15,266 bases of DNA from CBDHHC01 sp050633205 (lineage in GTDB: Bacteria > Pseudomonadota > Alphaproteobacteria > Rhizobiales > CBDHHC01): positions 1-15,266 of the forward strand of contig JBOEGA010000085.1 in NCBI GenBank assembly GCA_050633205.1, given 5' to 3'. The notes beneath the pieces are model-generated. The model searched no databases, had not been told where the DNA came from, and saw only the letters and a list, made by a program, of their open reading frames with translations. The position numbers were made by a program, and so were the translations under genes. Shown here piece after piece: positions 1 to 6,528 of the stretch. Numbering within the stretch: the first letter of the stretch is position 1; the number at the start of each line of letters is the position of its first letter.

Positions 1-125
1 TCTAACTTGGTTTGACAAGTACAAGCATAGATATTGTTGTAGCTGAAGCCTGATCTTACACGCCTGTCAGTGATTCTTGCATAACCGGTATATGCCCAAT
101 AATTCACCAAAAAGAAGGTGAGCAC
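1..125 (-). CDS. Possible partial membrane protein at the left edge
   Basis: A minus-strand frame starting at a GTG (125-123) stays open to the window edge for 41 codons. It begins with a hydrophobic stretch (MLTFFLVNYWAYTGYARI) and continues with a polar, Tyr/Cys-containing part. No Shine-Dalgarno motif precedes the GTG. Between about 126 and 183 a second minus-strand frame, offset by one base, reads as another hydrophobic segment (TFIALVGLPFYC). The two together could be one membrane protein with a single-base frameshift. I do not recognise the family. It may equally be chance, since only 125 bases are visible. Confidence 0.22.
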   Translation of the reverse strand, partial: MLTFFLVNYWAYTGYARITDRRVRSGFSYNNIYACTCQTKL

Positions 126-246
126 AGTAAAATGGCAGCCCTACCAAAGCGATAAAAGTTGGCTCAGCTATAATTCCATAAAATCAGGTACGACTACAGA
201 TTGCGGCCGCACCCCAAGACAGAAAACAAACCGCTAGTAATAACGA

Positions 247-1842
247 CTACACTTGAGACCAAGCGGCAAATGCATCCACGAGTCCCGCCCCCGTTGCACT
301 GTCTGGTCCTACGCCAGCATATTGCGCAACACCCTGGTTGCTAGCAGCGTTTGCACGACCATTGACGACATCAATAGTGCTACGGCGTAGCAGACTTTTG
401 ATGTCATCTGGCGAGAGAGATGGGTTGCGTTCTTTTAGCAAGGCACATACACCCGCCAATTGCGGGGCAGCGGCAGAGGTGCCACTGATCACGGCCCACC
501 CATCCTCAGTGCCCGTGCCATCATTGTTTGTACGATCAATCGCACACCCACTTTGTAGCGGTAACATGATGTATGCGGCTCCATTGTCGGCCATGCCGAC
601 TAACCCGCTGAGATCCGGGACTTGCCGTCCTGGATAGATTTGACTGATAAAACCACTCGCATAGTCGGAAGCCTGAATGGCGCCCAACTCATCCACATAG
701 GTTCCACCTGCAGAAATGACATCCGGCATCATTCCGGGAAAGGCCACATGACCATTTCCAGCTGAAAAGACAATAACGGTACCGTTTGCAACCGCAGCCT
801 CAATCTCAGCCTCTAACGCCACTAAACTGTTGGGTAGAAAGTTTAAGTGACTCCGGTTGGCACTGCCATCCAGTACTAAGTCAAATCCTAAACTGACACT
901 GATGATATCAGGGTTGTGGCTGAGTGCTTCTTGTAAACCCTCAAGAATAGTCGCGCCTAAGCGAGGATCGTTTTCATTGTCTAGCTTAACACCAATGAAA
1001 TTAACTCCTGGGGCTATGGCCAACAGGTTGGCACATTCGGCGGTTCCGTGTCCGTTGCCGTCACGATTACGATCTGAAGCTCCAGGTGCAAGAACCACAG
1101 TCGTGTTATAAGCCATTCGCTTAAAATATTGATGATCCAACGCAAAACCACTGTCAATCATCGCGACCGTTACACCTTTTCCGGTTCCCCCGTTTCGGTG
1201 AATGGGTGCGGCATTGACAAGATTAACAACATCACCCGGTACCCGTAAGTGGTGATAGTCGACCTGTGGGGGCAGGGGCGATGGCTCCCCCGGGGGAAAG
1301 AGCTGGTTCATGTAAATGTGTGGCCACTGTATATAGGCATCGTCAATCATGTGACTAACATTCGGATCGGGATCCCACGGCGCATCTTCGCCAGGATAAT
1401 AAAACTTTTCGCAGGCGTAATGACCGGAGGTGGTTTGAACAGAGAACTGAGTCAACTGCGTGCCAAAGGTTTTTTCGAACAATGCACGAGTGCCTCTAAC
1501 CGATGCGGTGATGGATCCTGTCCCACTCACCACAAAACCTAACTCCTGTAACTTGGCGAGCGCCATTGCTCGCTCGGTCACGTCAGGGACCAGCTGTTGG
1601 ACAATCGCACGGTTCATCCTACCCGGATATTTAGTTGGGCCAGGTAATTCCGAAGGTGGATTAAACGTTATAGCGATCTGCAATATCCCACTGTCTGCAT
1701 CAGACCTAGATTTTTTGGCAGAGGTTTTACGTCTACTGATAGTTTTCTTTTTGGACTTTGTTGACTCGGTCGAAACACGGGTGCTTTTTTTACGTGTTAC
1801 TGATACTTTTTTCTTACTTGATGTTTTCTTTTTTACTGCCAT
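247..1842 (-). CDS. Subtilisin-family (S8) serine protease with S53-like pro-domain and basic N-terminal tail
   Basis: A 531-residue predicted serine endopeptidase. The S8 catalytic triad is visible: Asp230 in VAMIDSG, His265 in GNGHGT, Ser456 in SGTSAAAP; the oxyanion Asn363 sits in FSAGNG. Residues 1-48 are Lys/Arg/Ser-rich, like a histone-H1 tail, with no signal peptide. Residues about 52-180 resemble the pro-kumamolisin activation fold of S53 peptidases (LQELGFVVSGTG, then VRGTRALFEKTFGTQL), which is unusual in front of an S8 domain. The start at 1842 is chosen because AAGGAG lies 6 bases upstream; a longer frame to 2013 exists but runs through the preceding gene. The start overlaps the upstream lipoprotein gene by 29 bp, so the two are probably co-transcribed and coupled. 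The pro-domain match is by eye. Substrate and location are unknown; without a signal peptide it may be cytoplasmic or use another export route. Confidence 0.9.
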   Translation of the reverse strand: MAVKKKTSSKKKVSVTRKKSTRVSTESTKSKKKTISRRKTSAKKSRSDADSGILQIAITFNPPSELPGPTKYPGRMNRAIVQQLVPDVTERAMALAKLQELGFVVSGTGSITASVRGTRALFEKTFGTQLTQFSVQTTSGHYACEKFYYPGEDAPWDPDPNVSHMIDDAYIQWPHIYMNQLFPPGEPSPLPPQVDYHHLRVPGDVVNLVNAAPIHRNGGTGKGVTVAMIDSGFALDHQYFKRMAYNTTVVLAPGASDRNRDGNGHGTAECANLLAIAPGVNFIGVKLDNENDPRLGATILEGLQEALSHNPDIISVSLGFDLVLDGSANRSHLNFLPNSLVALEAEIEAAVANGTVIVFSAGNGHVAFPGMMPDVISAGGTYVDELGAIQASDYASGFISQIYPGRQVPDLSGLVGMADNGAAYIMLPLQSGCAIDRTNNDGTGTEDGWAVISGTSAAAPQLAGVCALLKERNPSLSPDDIKSLLRRSTIDVVNGRANAASNQGVAQYAGVGPDSATGAGLVDAFAAWSQV

Positions 1843-2293
1843 TTGATTCTCCTTCAGATTGCGACTGATTGAATAAAACAGCTGGGGGTTCAATGGATAT
1901 CGATTTAATGTAGGGTGACAGCCATTCAGGCACGCTAACAGGCATACCAGAAGTGCTTCCCGGTTCGATAGCTTTGAAATGAGAAATTTGATTTTCCGGA
2001 ATCGAAAGAACATTGATTGCTATATGAGAGGGGCTGCGTGCGCTTAATGACGCGGTGCCTACTCCTGTCACTGACAATCCATGTTCTTGTAAAATATCAG
2101 TGACGGTCTGAATACTGGCGGCTGATCGTTGGCTTTTTACCAATACCATCGACAACTTGATGATTTGATCCGAATCATTCATTGAATAAGATTCTCTGCT
2201 ATCAGGTGTTTGGTTTTCCTCGTCCGGTAATTCATTCGTACAACTTACTATTACCCATAACCCAATGGACAAAAATAACGCGATAACGTGCAT
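1814..2293 (-). CDS. Small lipoprotein resembling the protease pro-domain
   Basis: A 159-residue protein starting with a short hydrophobic signal that ends in a lipobox (IVSC, Cys18), so it is probably lipid-anchored in the envelope. Residues about 46-143 match by eye the N-terminal domain of the next gene's protease. LQEHGLSVTGVGT (68-80) parallels LQELGFVVSGTGS in the protease (98-110). Positions 129-143 (ISIEPPAVLFNQ at the end) parallel protease 166-180 (YIQWPHIYMNQ at the end), sharing I, I, P, N and Q in register. No catalytic motifs are present. It overlaps the protease start by 29 bp on the same strand. A stand-alone pro-domain suggests a trans-acting inhibitor, chaperone or immunity partner; this is inference. 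The ribosome binding site is weak; an internal start at Met38 would give a non-lipidated form. Confidence 0.7.
   Translation of the reverse strand: MHVIALFLSIGLWVIVSCTNELPDEENQTPDSRESYSMNDSDQIIKLSMVLVKSQRSAASIQTVTDILQEHGLSVTGVGTASLSARSPSHIAINVLSIPENQISHFKAIEPGSTSGMPVSVPEWLSPYIKSISIEPPAVLFNQSQSEGESNGSKKENIK
1849..1854 (-). promoter_or_regulatory. Shine-Dalgarno site fixing the protease start
   Basis: AAGGAG on the minus strand, 6 bases before the ATG at 1842. It decides between this start and a 57-residue longer frame. It lies within the 3' part of the lipoprotein gene, which suits translational coupling. Confidence 0.75.
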
Positions 2294-2394
2294 ATGAATA
2301 GACTACCGATTATCGTTAATTTGAATAAATACTTTTGTATTTATGTGGTAACAGAAATATATGATGATGTCTAGTTTTTGATTCCAACCCGAAC

Positions 2395-2595
2395 GTGACT
2401 AATTTTACAATCATAGTTGCATTATCCCTGCTTTTTTTAACTCTTCTTTGCTTAGAAATCACTATGAATCTCAAATCGCCAAATTCTCGCGACAACACAG
2501 AATTCTTAAACCAGTTTTTAGAGCTGAACGACGGTACAGGACTTAAAAGCGCGATTCACGAGCAGCTGACTATGTCAGCTAGCTCAAGCAACTAG
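2395..2595 (+). CDS. Doubtful small membrane protein
   Basis: A 66-codon frame beginning with GTG. It encodes one hydrophobic segment (residues about 4-21, IIVALSLLFLTLLCL) and a polar tail of about 45 residues. There is no clear Shine-Dalgarno motif. A short GCTAG/CTAGC inverted repeat (2579-2583 and 2592-2596), followed after nine bases by a run of eight T, could end a transcript. An opposing frame at 2316-2498 has no better support. Family not recognised. Confidence 0.28.
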   Translation: MTNFTIIVALSLLFLTLLCLEITMNLKSPNSRDNTEFLNQFLELNDGTGLKSAIHEQLTMSASSSN

Positions 2596-2680
2596 CCGTA
2601 ATTGTATTTTTTTTGGACTGGATAGAAATTATGTTAAATGATGTAGAGCAAACATTCTCCGAACAACTGGCCGTGCGCCA

Positions 2681-2758
2681 ATAACACAGCGGCGTATCTG
2701 GGTCGCTAACCCGATCGAACTCGTGATTATCTCCCTCTCTGAGTGAACGCTGTGCTAT
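2681..2758. repeat. Long-range inverted repeat at the 3' end of the GAF-like gene
   Basis: Arms 2681-2691 (ATAACACAGCG) and 2748-2758 (CGCTGTGCTAT) pair at 10 of 11 positions, the other being a possible G-U pair. Between them GGGT/ACCC (2700-2703 and 2709-2712) forms an inner hairpin. The right arm covers the last codon of the minus-strand gene ending at 2755. It could be a folded 3' end or a remnant of a mobile element. The rest of 2596-2754 holds no convincing gene. Confidence 0.4.
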
Positions 2759-3795
2759 CCGGTCTTATCTTCATCATCATCGAGATATGAGACATCACCT
2801 GTTAAATCGATGTATAAATCAAAATTAAGGTCGTATAGTTTTTCTAGAGCCTTGACATATGAAGGAGAGCTGTCAGAAAAGATGTTCTTATGAACTATAG
2901 CTTCTGAGAGTATATCTGCATAAATCCACCCAACTAATCTGTCTGTTTTTTTAAAGAAGTTTGTTTTTACGTGGTCGAGACAAATAAATCCAAGAGCTCT
3001 AAATGCAGGCTCATCACCGATGGAGACCAACTCCTTCAGAACTTCACGCCTTATTGTTGATGAAGTAGTCGTAATAGGAATGACAAGGGTGGATTTATAA
3101 TAACTTCTTGAGTCAGAGTCCTTTTGTTCACAATCAACATCCCAACATTCTTCCCAGTTATCGTCTTCGTAAGGTTCTTCACTTGAGACCAGTTGCCACC
3201 ATCGTTTTAGAAAAAAAATAGGCTTGTAGCCTTCAACTTTTATCTTATTCAAACGATTATTAAAGTATCTCTCTTTCTTCGCTTGCTTGGGAATGTCGCG
3301 ACATACGAACTCATCCCCACCTCTGCATCTTATGAACGCTGTGTTCTCATCATAAAAGAAACTCTTCCTAACAGACTCATTTGCCCTTCGAGACATATCG
3401 TACACCATACCTTGGTGGTCAATCCCTTTCACACATACACGCGGCATGATGTCGTCGGTTCGTTTTATGATCTCATAGTATTCAATGAAACCTCGTTCAA
3501 CTTCTCTCTTAACATGCTCAACCCAGCTGTCAGTCTCCACCAATAAGGCTTGCAACAAATCAAATAACTTTTGATCCTGTAGCTCACTTTCTTCGGTAGT
3601 TGAAATGTAGTCGTGTAATTCTAGCTGGGCACTACTCATTGCATGGTGAGCGTCAAGAAATTTCTTTTGAATGGAGCAGACACGGTCACTAACTGTTTTC
3701 AGTACAGCGTGTGTTCTTTGCTTGGTAAGGAAGTGTTTAAGTTGAGACCAGAGAATCTTAAGCGGAAAAACAGGAGGCAAGCTATCCACAGACAT
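2755..3795 (-). CDS. Hypothetical protein with N-terminal helical region and GAF-like domain
   Basis: A 346-residue protein. The first ~105 residues are helical and charged, with no signal peptide. Residues about 117-300 look like a divergent GAF-type sensor fold: a strand (YYKSTLVIPITT, 232-243), a central strand (RALGFICLDHV, 266-276) and a closing helix (DRLVGWIYADILSEAI, 285-300). The tail is acidic (YLDDDEDKTG). The frame is open up to 3906, but its first 37 codons run through the 28-bp palindrome that ends the previous gene. The ATG at 3795 has AGGGA about 10 bases upstream, so I place the start there. GAF folds bind small molecules or mediate dimerisation; no ligand or output domain is visible, so the role is unknown. 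It might be an orphan sensor or part of an uncharacterised defence gene. Confidence 0.65.
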   Translation of the reverse strand: MSVDSLPPVFPLKILWSQLKHFLTKQRTHAVLKTVSDRVCSIQKKFLDAHHAMSSAQLELHDYISTTEESELQDQKLFDLLQALLVETDSWVEHVKREVERGFIEYYEIIKRTDDIMPRVCVKGIDHQGMVYDMSRRANESVRKSFFYDENTAFIRCRGGDEFVCRDIPKQAKKERYFNNRLNKIKVEGYKPIFFLKRWWQLVSSEEPYEDDNWEECWDVDCEQKDSDSRSYYKSTLVIPITTTSSTIRREVLKELVSIGDEPAFRALGFICLDHVKTNFFKKTDRLVGWIYADILSEAIVHKNIFSDSSPSYVKALEKLYDLNFDLYIDLTGDVSYLDDDEDKTG

Positions 3796-3822
3796 ACGAA
3801 AATACGTCCCTATAGTTTTTGG

Positions 3823-3850
3823 AAAAAAGCCCATGTACATGGGCTTTTTT
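3823..3850. terminator. Perfect 28-bp palindrome, likely bidirectional terminator
   Basis: AAAAAAGCCCATGT is followed directly by its exact reverse complement. The RNA of either strand can form a GCCCAT/ATGGGC stem with a GTAC loop, followed by six U. It starts 10 bases after the minus-strand gene ending at 3860 and lies before the start at 3795, so it probably separates the two transcripts. Confidence 0.75.
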
Positions 3851-3859
3851 GTTGAGTTC

Positions 3860-4042
3860 TTATCGTTGAGAACGCTCTTTCTTTTTGGCGTCAACAAACT
3901 CTTCAAGGCTAGAAAAGCCCTGATTGTATGCCTCGTTCCTGAGCATCGTACGGTTTTTTGTTATAGCACTCGGACTCAATAGCTTTCTATTTCCAGTGTC
4001 TTGATGCGCTGTTTTACGGTTATCAAATTCTACACAAGGCAT
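3860..4042 (-). CDS. 60-residue hypothetical protein
   Basis: A short basic soluble protein. AGAGGGA lies about 8 bases before the ATG at 4042, and the 28-bp palindromic terminator follows the stop, so the unit looks like a complete gene. The C-terminal half (residues about 33-60, containing NEAYNQGFSSLEEFVDAKKK) is predicted helical and charged. No signal peptide, membrane segment or known motif is seen. It lies on the same strand just downstream of the broken XRE-type regulator, so the two may once have formed one small operon. Function not recognised. Confidence 0.55.
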   Translation of the reverse strand: MPCVEFDNRKTAHQDTGNRKLLSPSAITKNRTMLRNEAYNQGFSSLEEFVDAKKKERSQR

Positions 4043-4117
4043 GAACTTTCCCTCTAAGACTGTCTTCGTATCATTATCGTCAAAAAATTGTATAAATATG
4101 GATATCTTCCGACTGAT

Positions 4118-4333
4118 TTAGCCCAAAAAGATATCTATCACCGAATACTCCTTATCCCAAGAATGCGAAGTCCTTTGACTAACTCTCCCTTGTGTTTTTG
4201 GAGCTACTGATGTTTTTTGCCGATATAACTTGTTAATTGTACCGGTTAACACACCCGCTTCTCTCGCAAGCTAGGCTTGGGTAATACCCTCTGCATCCAG
4301 TACTGCTTTCAAATTGTTCTTTGCCACTTTCAT
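4118..4333 (-). pseudogene. Broken XRE/Cro-like helix-turn-helix regulator (amber at codon 21)
   Basis: From an ATG at 4333 one frame reads MKVAKNNLKAVLDAEGITQA, then TAG (4273-4271), then LAREAGVLTGTINKLYRQ, KTSVAPKTQGR and, near the end, DKEYSVIDIFLG before a stop at 4118. This is the layout of a ~70-residue XRE-family DNA-binding protein: the helix-turn-helix is GITQA-x-LAREAGVLTGTINKL, and the amber codon replaces one residue inside it. Between the two conserved stretches, a short segment reads better one base out of frame (ELVKGLRILG), hinting at a pair of compensating indels. The ribosome binding site is weak. I therefore call it a decayed gene. If the amber were suppressed a repressor could still be made, but nothing supports that. 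Confidence 0.7.
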
Positions 4334-4734
4334 TCCAACAGATCAAGATATAAGCGGCATTTTACGGAAATTCATAACCAGTTAAAAGTGGTTAAATAAG
4401 CAAAATTCCTACTATTCCAAATAATTAATGGTGCCAAGAGTACCATTTACAACCCTACAGAACTGTTACATATTCACTATCCTTCAAAGTAGGGTAAACA
4501 AAATGCTAGTAAAGTGTTAACTCTCGCGCCCCTGGCTTTAAAGTTGGTGCTTGCCACTTTCTGAGAATTGGAAAATGCATTTTTTCTGTCGGCCGACAAA
4601 TTTCGGTTTTCTAAGTGTTTGAAATAGCTCAATCTTGTTGTCCTGGTTTTCGGCCGTAATTCAGCTGAAGAAGCAATTTAGATAATTTTTCAAATGGCTT
4701 GCCAATGACCCCAAATCACCACTAAAGTTAACAG
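4334..4734. other. Non-coding stretch before the broken recombinase
   Basis: AT-rich, about 400 bases, with no convincing gene on either strand. It contains a perfect 12-bp palindrome TGTCGGCCGACA (4587-4598), a second CGGCCG near 4650, and a GTTAAC motif near 4517 that recurs twice at the recombinase start. These could be recombinase or resolvase binding sites, but no spacing rule is evident. Confidence 0.4.
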
Positions 4735-4756
4735 ATGACTAGTGAACTGTTAACTT
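4725..4756. repeat. 10-bp inverted repeat spanning the recombinase start codon
   Basis: AAGTTAACAG (4725-4734) and CTGTTAACTT (4747-4756) are exact reverse complements separated by 12 bases that contain the ATG. Such a dyad could be an autoregulatory or core recombination site, or an mRNA hairpin hiding the start. The right arm is also coding sequence, so part of the match is constrained by the protein. Confidence 0.5.
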
Positions 4757-5315
4757 CGAGCGGAAAACGTAAATATTTAACCCAAGACGAGCAAGCGCGG
4801 TTTTTACAATCCGCTAGCGAACTGGAGAGCGCCGAAGTGCGCACGTTCTGCATGACGCTTGCTTTACAGGGTGCAGGATTTCCGAAGCCCTAGAACTCAC
4901 ACCCGAGCATATAGACCTATCAGCTAAATCTGTACGGCTTCGCACCCTGAAACAGCGCGATAAAACCATTTATAGGGCTGTTCCTGTTCCCGATGATTAT
5001 TTGAATGCTATGAAGCTCGTACACAGCATCCAAAAACGGCAACGCCAGAAAACAGGTAAAACCGCCCTACTTTGGCCTATCAGTCGAACAATGGCGTGGA
5101 AGCATGTTAAAAAGGTTATGACATTGGCAGATATTCACGGCGACCACGCCACGCCCAAGGGCTTACGGCATGGCTTCGGTGTTCGCATGGCACAGAAGAC
5201 CCGAAACCCGCGATTAATTCAAAAGCTACTTGGCCACAAGTATCTTGAGACAACAGCCATTTATATGGACTTAGTCGGGGAAGAAGAACGCGCCGAGGTC
5301 ATAGGTGCATGGTAG
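4735..5315 (+). pseudogene. Small tyrosine recombinase, frameshifted
   Basis: The first frame (from 4735) reads MTSELLTSSGKRKYLTQDEQ and continues to LALQGAGFPKP before a TAG. Shifting by one base at about 4870-4877 restores the family sequence: CRISEALELTPEHIDLSAKS, then YRAVPVPDDY, KGLRHGFGVRMAQ, LLGHKYLETTAIYMD and a stop at 5315. One base appears lost just before the codon for Cys in CRISEAL. The box-I Arg, the box-II Arg (GLRHGF, with Lys where His is usual), the late His (LLGHK) and the nucleophile Tyr (IYMD) are all encoded, but in two frames. Intact length would be about 193 residues, catalytic domain only, as in compact integrases of proteobacterial islands and plasmids. It is probably inactive unless frameshifting or a sequencing error is involved. 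Confidence 0.85.
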
Positions 5316-5389
5316 AGGGGACGTAGGCGCTTTGCTCGGTCAAATCGGGATTAATGAATGATACAATGGAAATTATGAGGTTATCGACT

Positions 5390-6001
5390 ATGCTTAAATC
5401 CTTTGTCTTCGTACTTACTATTCTATTCTGCACTGTCATTCAGGCCAAAAATGTTTTTGCTTGTGATGATGCTGATCTTAGCACCTTAGTCAAAAGGCTT
5501 ACTAATAAAGAGGCGATTTCACTATGTTCTCATCATCGAGTTTTTCTCTATCAGAGATGCGTGCGGAAAGGAGGTCGCGATGAATTCACGAGCAACTGTG
5601 CTGATCATACGCTTCCCATAGACGACAGAACAAAGAATATAGGTTTAGCGCTGAACTCCAAGCAGCGTATTGCAAATTACTGGCATTGCTATAAACCCCA
5701 CCGGAATCCGGATTGCTGTGATCACATCACAGTCAAAGATCAGCGTAAGATCGGGGCATGCGGAAAGGATAAGACTTCCGGCACTAATTCTTCCGTGCCA
5801 AAACGCGTATTCCGATACAGTATTGAAGTTACCTGTAAAAACACCAATGTTTTTGACAGCAACTCCAGATTTACTTTCCAGCAAAGAGGCTCTACCTGTG
5901 CGGCGGCCCGAAAAGAAGCTGAGATTACAGCTCGAAATTATTGCAAACGCCGCAACCCCAATGACGTGTTCGTTTCGATGAGGCATTTGTCCGCCTGCTA
6001 A
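5390..6001 (+). CDS. Cysteine-rich exported hypothetical protein
   Basis: A 203-residue protein with a clear signal peptide (MLKSFVFVLTILFCTVIQA, cleavage likely after Ala19). Twelve cysteines follow after residue 24 (25, 46, 57, 70, 100, 109, 110, 124, 149, 170, 185, 203), an even number suggesting disulfide bonds in the periplasm or outside the cell. VFAC at 22-25 is lipobox-like but weak. Residues about 138-203 form a separate-looking basic module (CAAARKEAEITARNYCKRR). I place the start at 5390, where GAGG lies 10 bases upstream and the signal has a short basic n-region; a start at 5354 would add 12 residues including acidic ones. It lies about 75 bases downstream of the broken recombinase on the same strand, like cargo. 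Family not recognised. Confidence 0.65.
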   Translation: MLKSFVFVLTILFCTVIQAKNVFACDDADLSTLVKRLTNKEAISLCSHHRVFLYQRCVRKGGRDEFTSNCADHTLPIDDRTKNIGLALNSKQRIANYWHCYKPHRNPDCCDHITVKDQRKIGACGKDKTSGTNSSVPKRVFRYSIEVTCKNTNVFDSNSRFTFQQRGSTCAAARKEAEITARNYCKRRNPNDVFVSMRHLSAC

Positions 6002-6351
6002 GCAGACCTTATGAGGGTATACCGTTCCCTCTCAGCCGCACGTCCCTGGCGAAGATACGGCGTACCGTCGGCCATAGCTCGAACCACCACGGAGGCGTAT
6101 AATCGCACCGCCACGCGGCACCGTCAGAGTGCAAGTTTTGCAATGAAATATTAATGCATTTTTCAAGTAATCTGTTTACTTAGAGTATTCATCTAAAGAA
6201 AATATGCACAGGCTTGTATTTGACAATTACTAATTGAAATTTAATGTCTTTTAGCCTGATATAAATATCAGATTATCGAACTATATCTTGATGGTTGGTG
6301 ATTACCATCGTTTGTAAGTCCTGACATGACTACTGCTAAGTTTGCTCAAAA
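6002..6351. other. Gene-free stretch with three small hairpins and a GC-rich patch
   Basis: No convincing gene was seen. GAGGG/CCCTC (6013-6031) lies just after the cysteine-rich gene but lacks a U-run. About 6033-6125 is markedly more GC-rich than its surroundings, perhaps a foreign remnant. CTGATAT-AA-ATATCAG (6256-6271) is a perfect 7-bp-arm dyad. GATGGT/ACCATC (6290-6309) is a 6-bp stem. The last two lie 3' of the minus-strand unit ending at 6352 and could help end its transcript. Confidence 0.4.
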
Positions 6352-6528
6352 TTACACGGCTTGACCTCTCCTTCTAACACTATCTGTATCATATGAGATA
6401 ACAATTCTAGAGTTCCAGCCTTCACTATCAATTCTATTCTCGTTCGCTTGAGCGGTACTAAAAGTAATTGTGTAAACTAACAGTAGTAGAAAAAAGCCTA
6501 TTGATTTGAACCTTTTTTGGTACATCAT
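6352..6528 (-). CDS. 58-residue exported peptide coupled to the winged-helix gene
   Basis: A short frame missed by a 60-residue cutoff. It starts with ATG at 6528 whose last two bases overlap the TGA stop of the winged-helix gene (ATGA arrangement), a classic sign of translational coupling. The product begins MMYQKRFKSIGFFLLLLVYT and continues ITFSTAQA, a textbook signal peptide with cleavage after Ala28. The predicted mature peptide is about 30 residues (NENRIDSEGWNSRIVISYDT, then DSVRRRGQAV), without cysteines and ending basic. Role unknown: a secreted signalling or antagonistic peptide, or a 3'-truncated larger exported protein. Coupling to a likely DNA-binding protein suggests joint regulation. 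Confidence 0.6.
   Translation of the reverse strand: MMYQKRFKSIGFFLLLLVYTITFSTAQANENRIDSEGWNSRIVISYDTDSVRRRGQAV

Noticed and set aside
338..1846. Plus-strand open frames opposite the protease gene.
   Set aside because: Low-complexity products that mirror the Lys-rich and catalytic regions of the protease.
1843..2013. A 57-residue N-terminal extension of the protease containing a hydrophobic stretch ending in LNGC, like a lipobox.
   Set aside because: It runs in another frame through the lipoprotein gene, while a strong AAGGAG site supports the start at 1842. It is kept in mind because it would solve the location puzzle.
2316..2498. A 60-residue minus-strand frame opposite the doubtful membrane ORF.
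   Set aside because: No ribosome site, no recognisable features and runs of biased residues.
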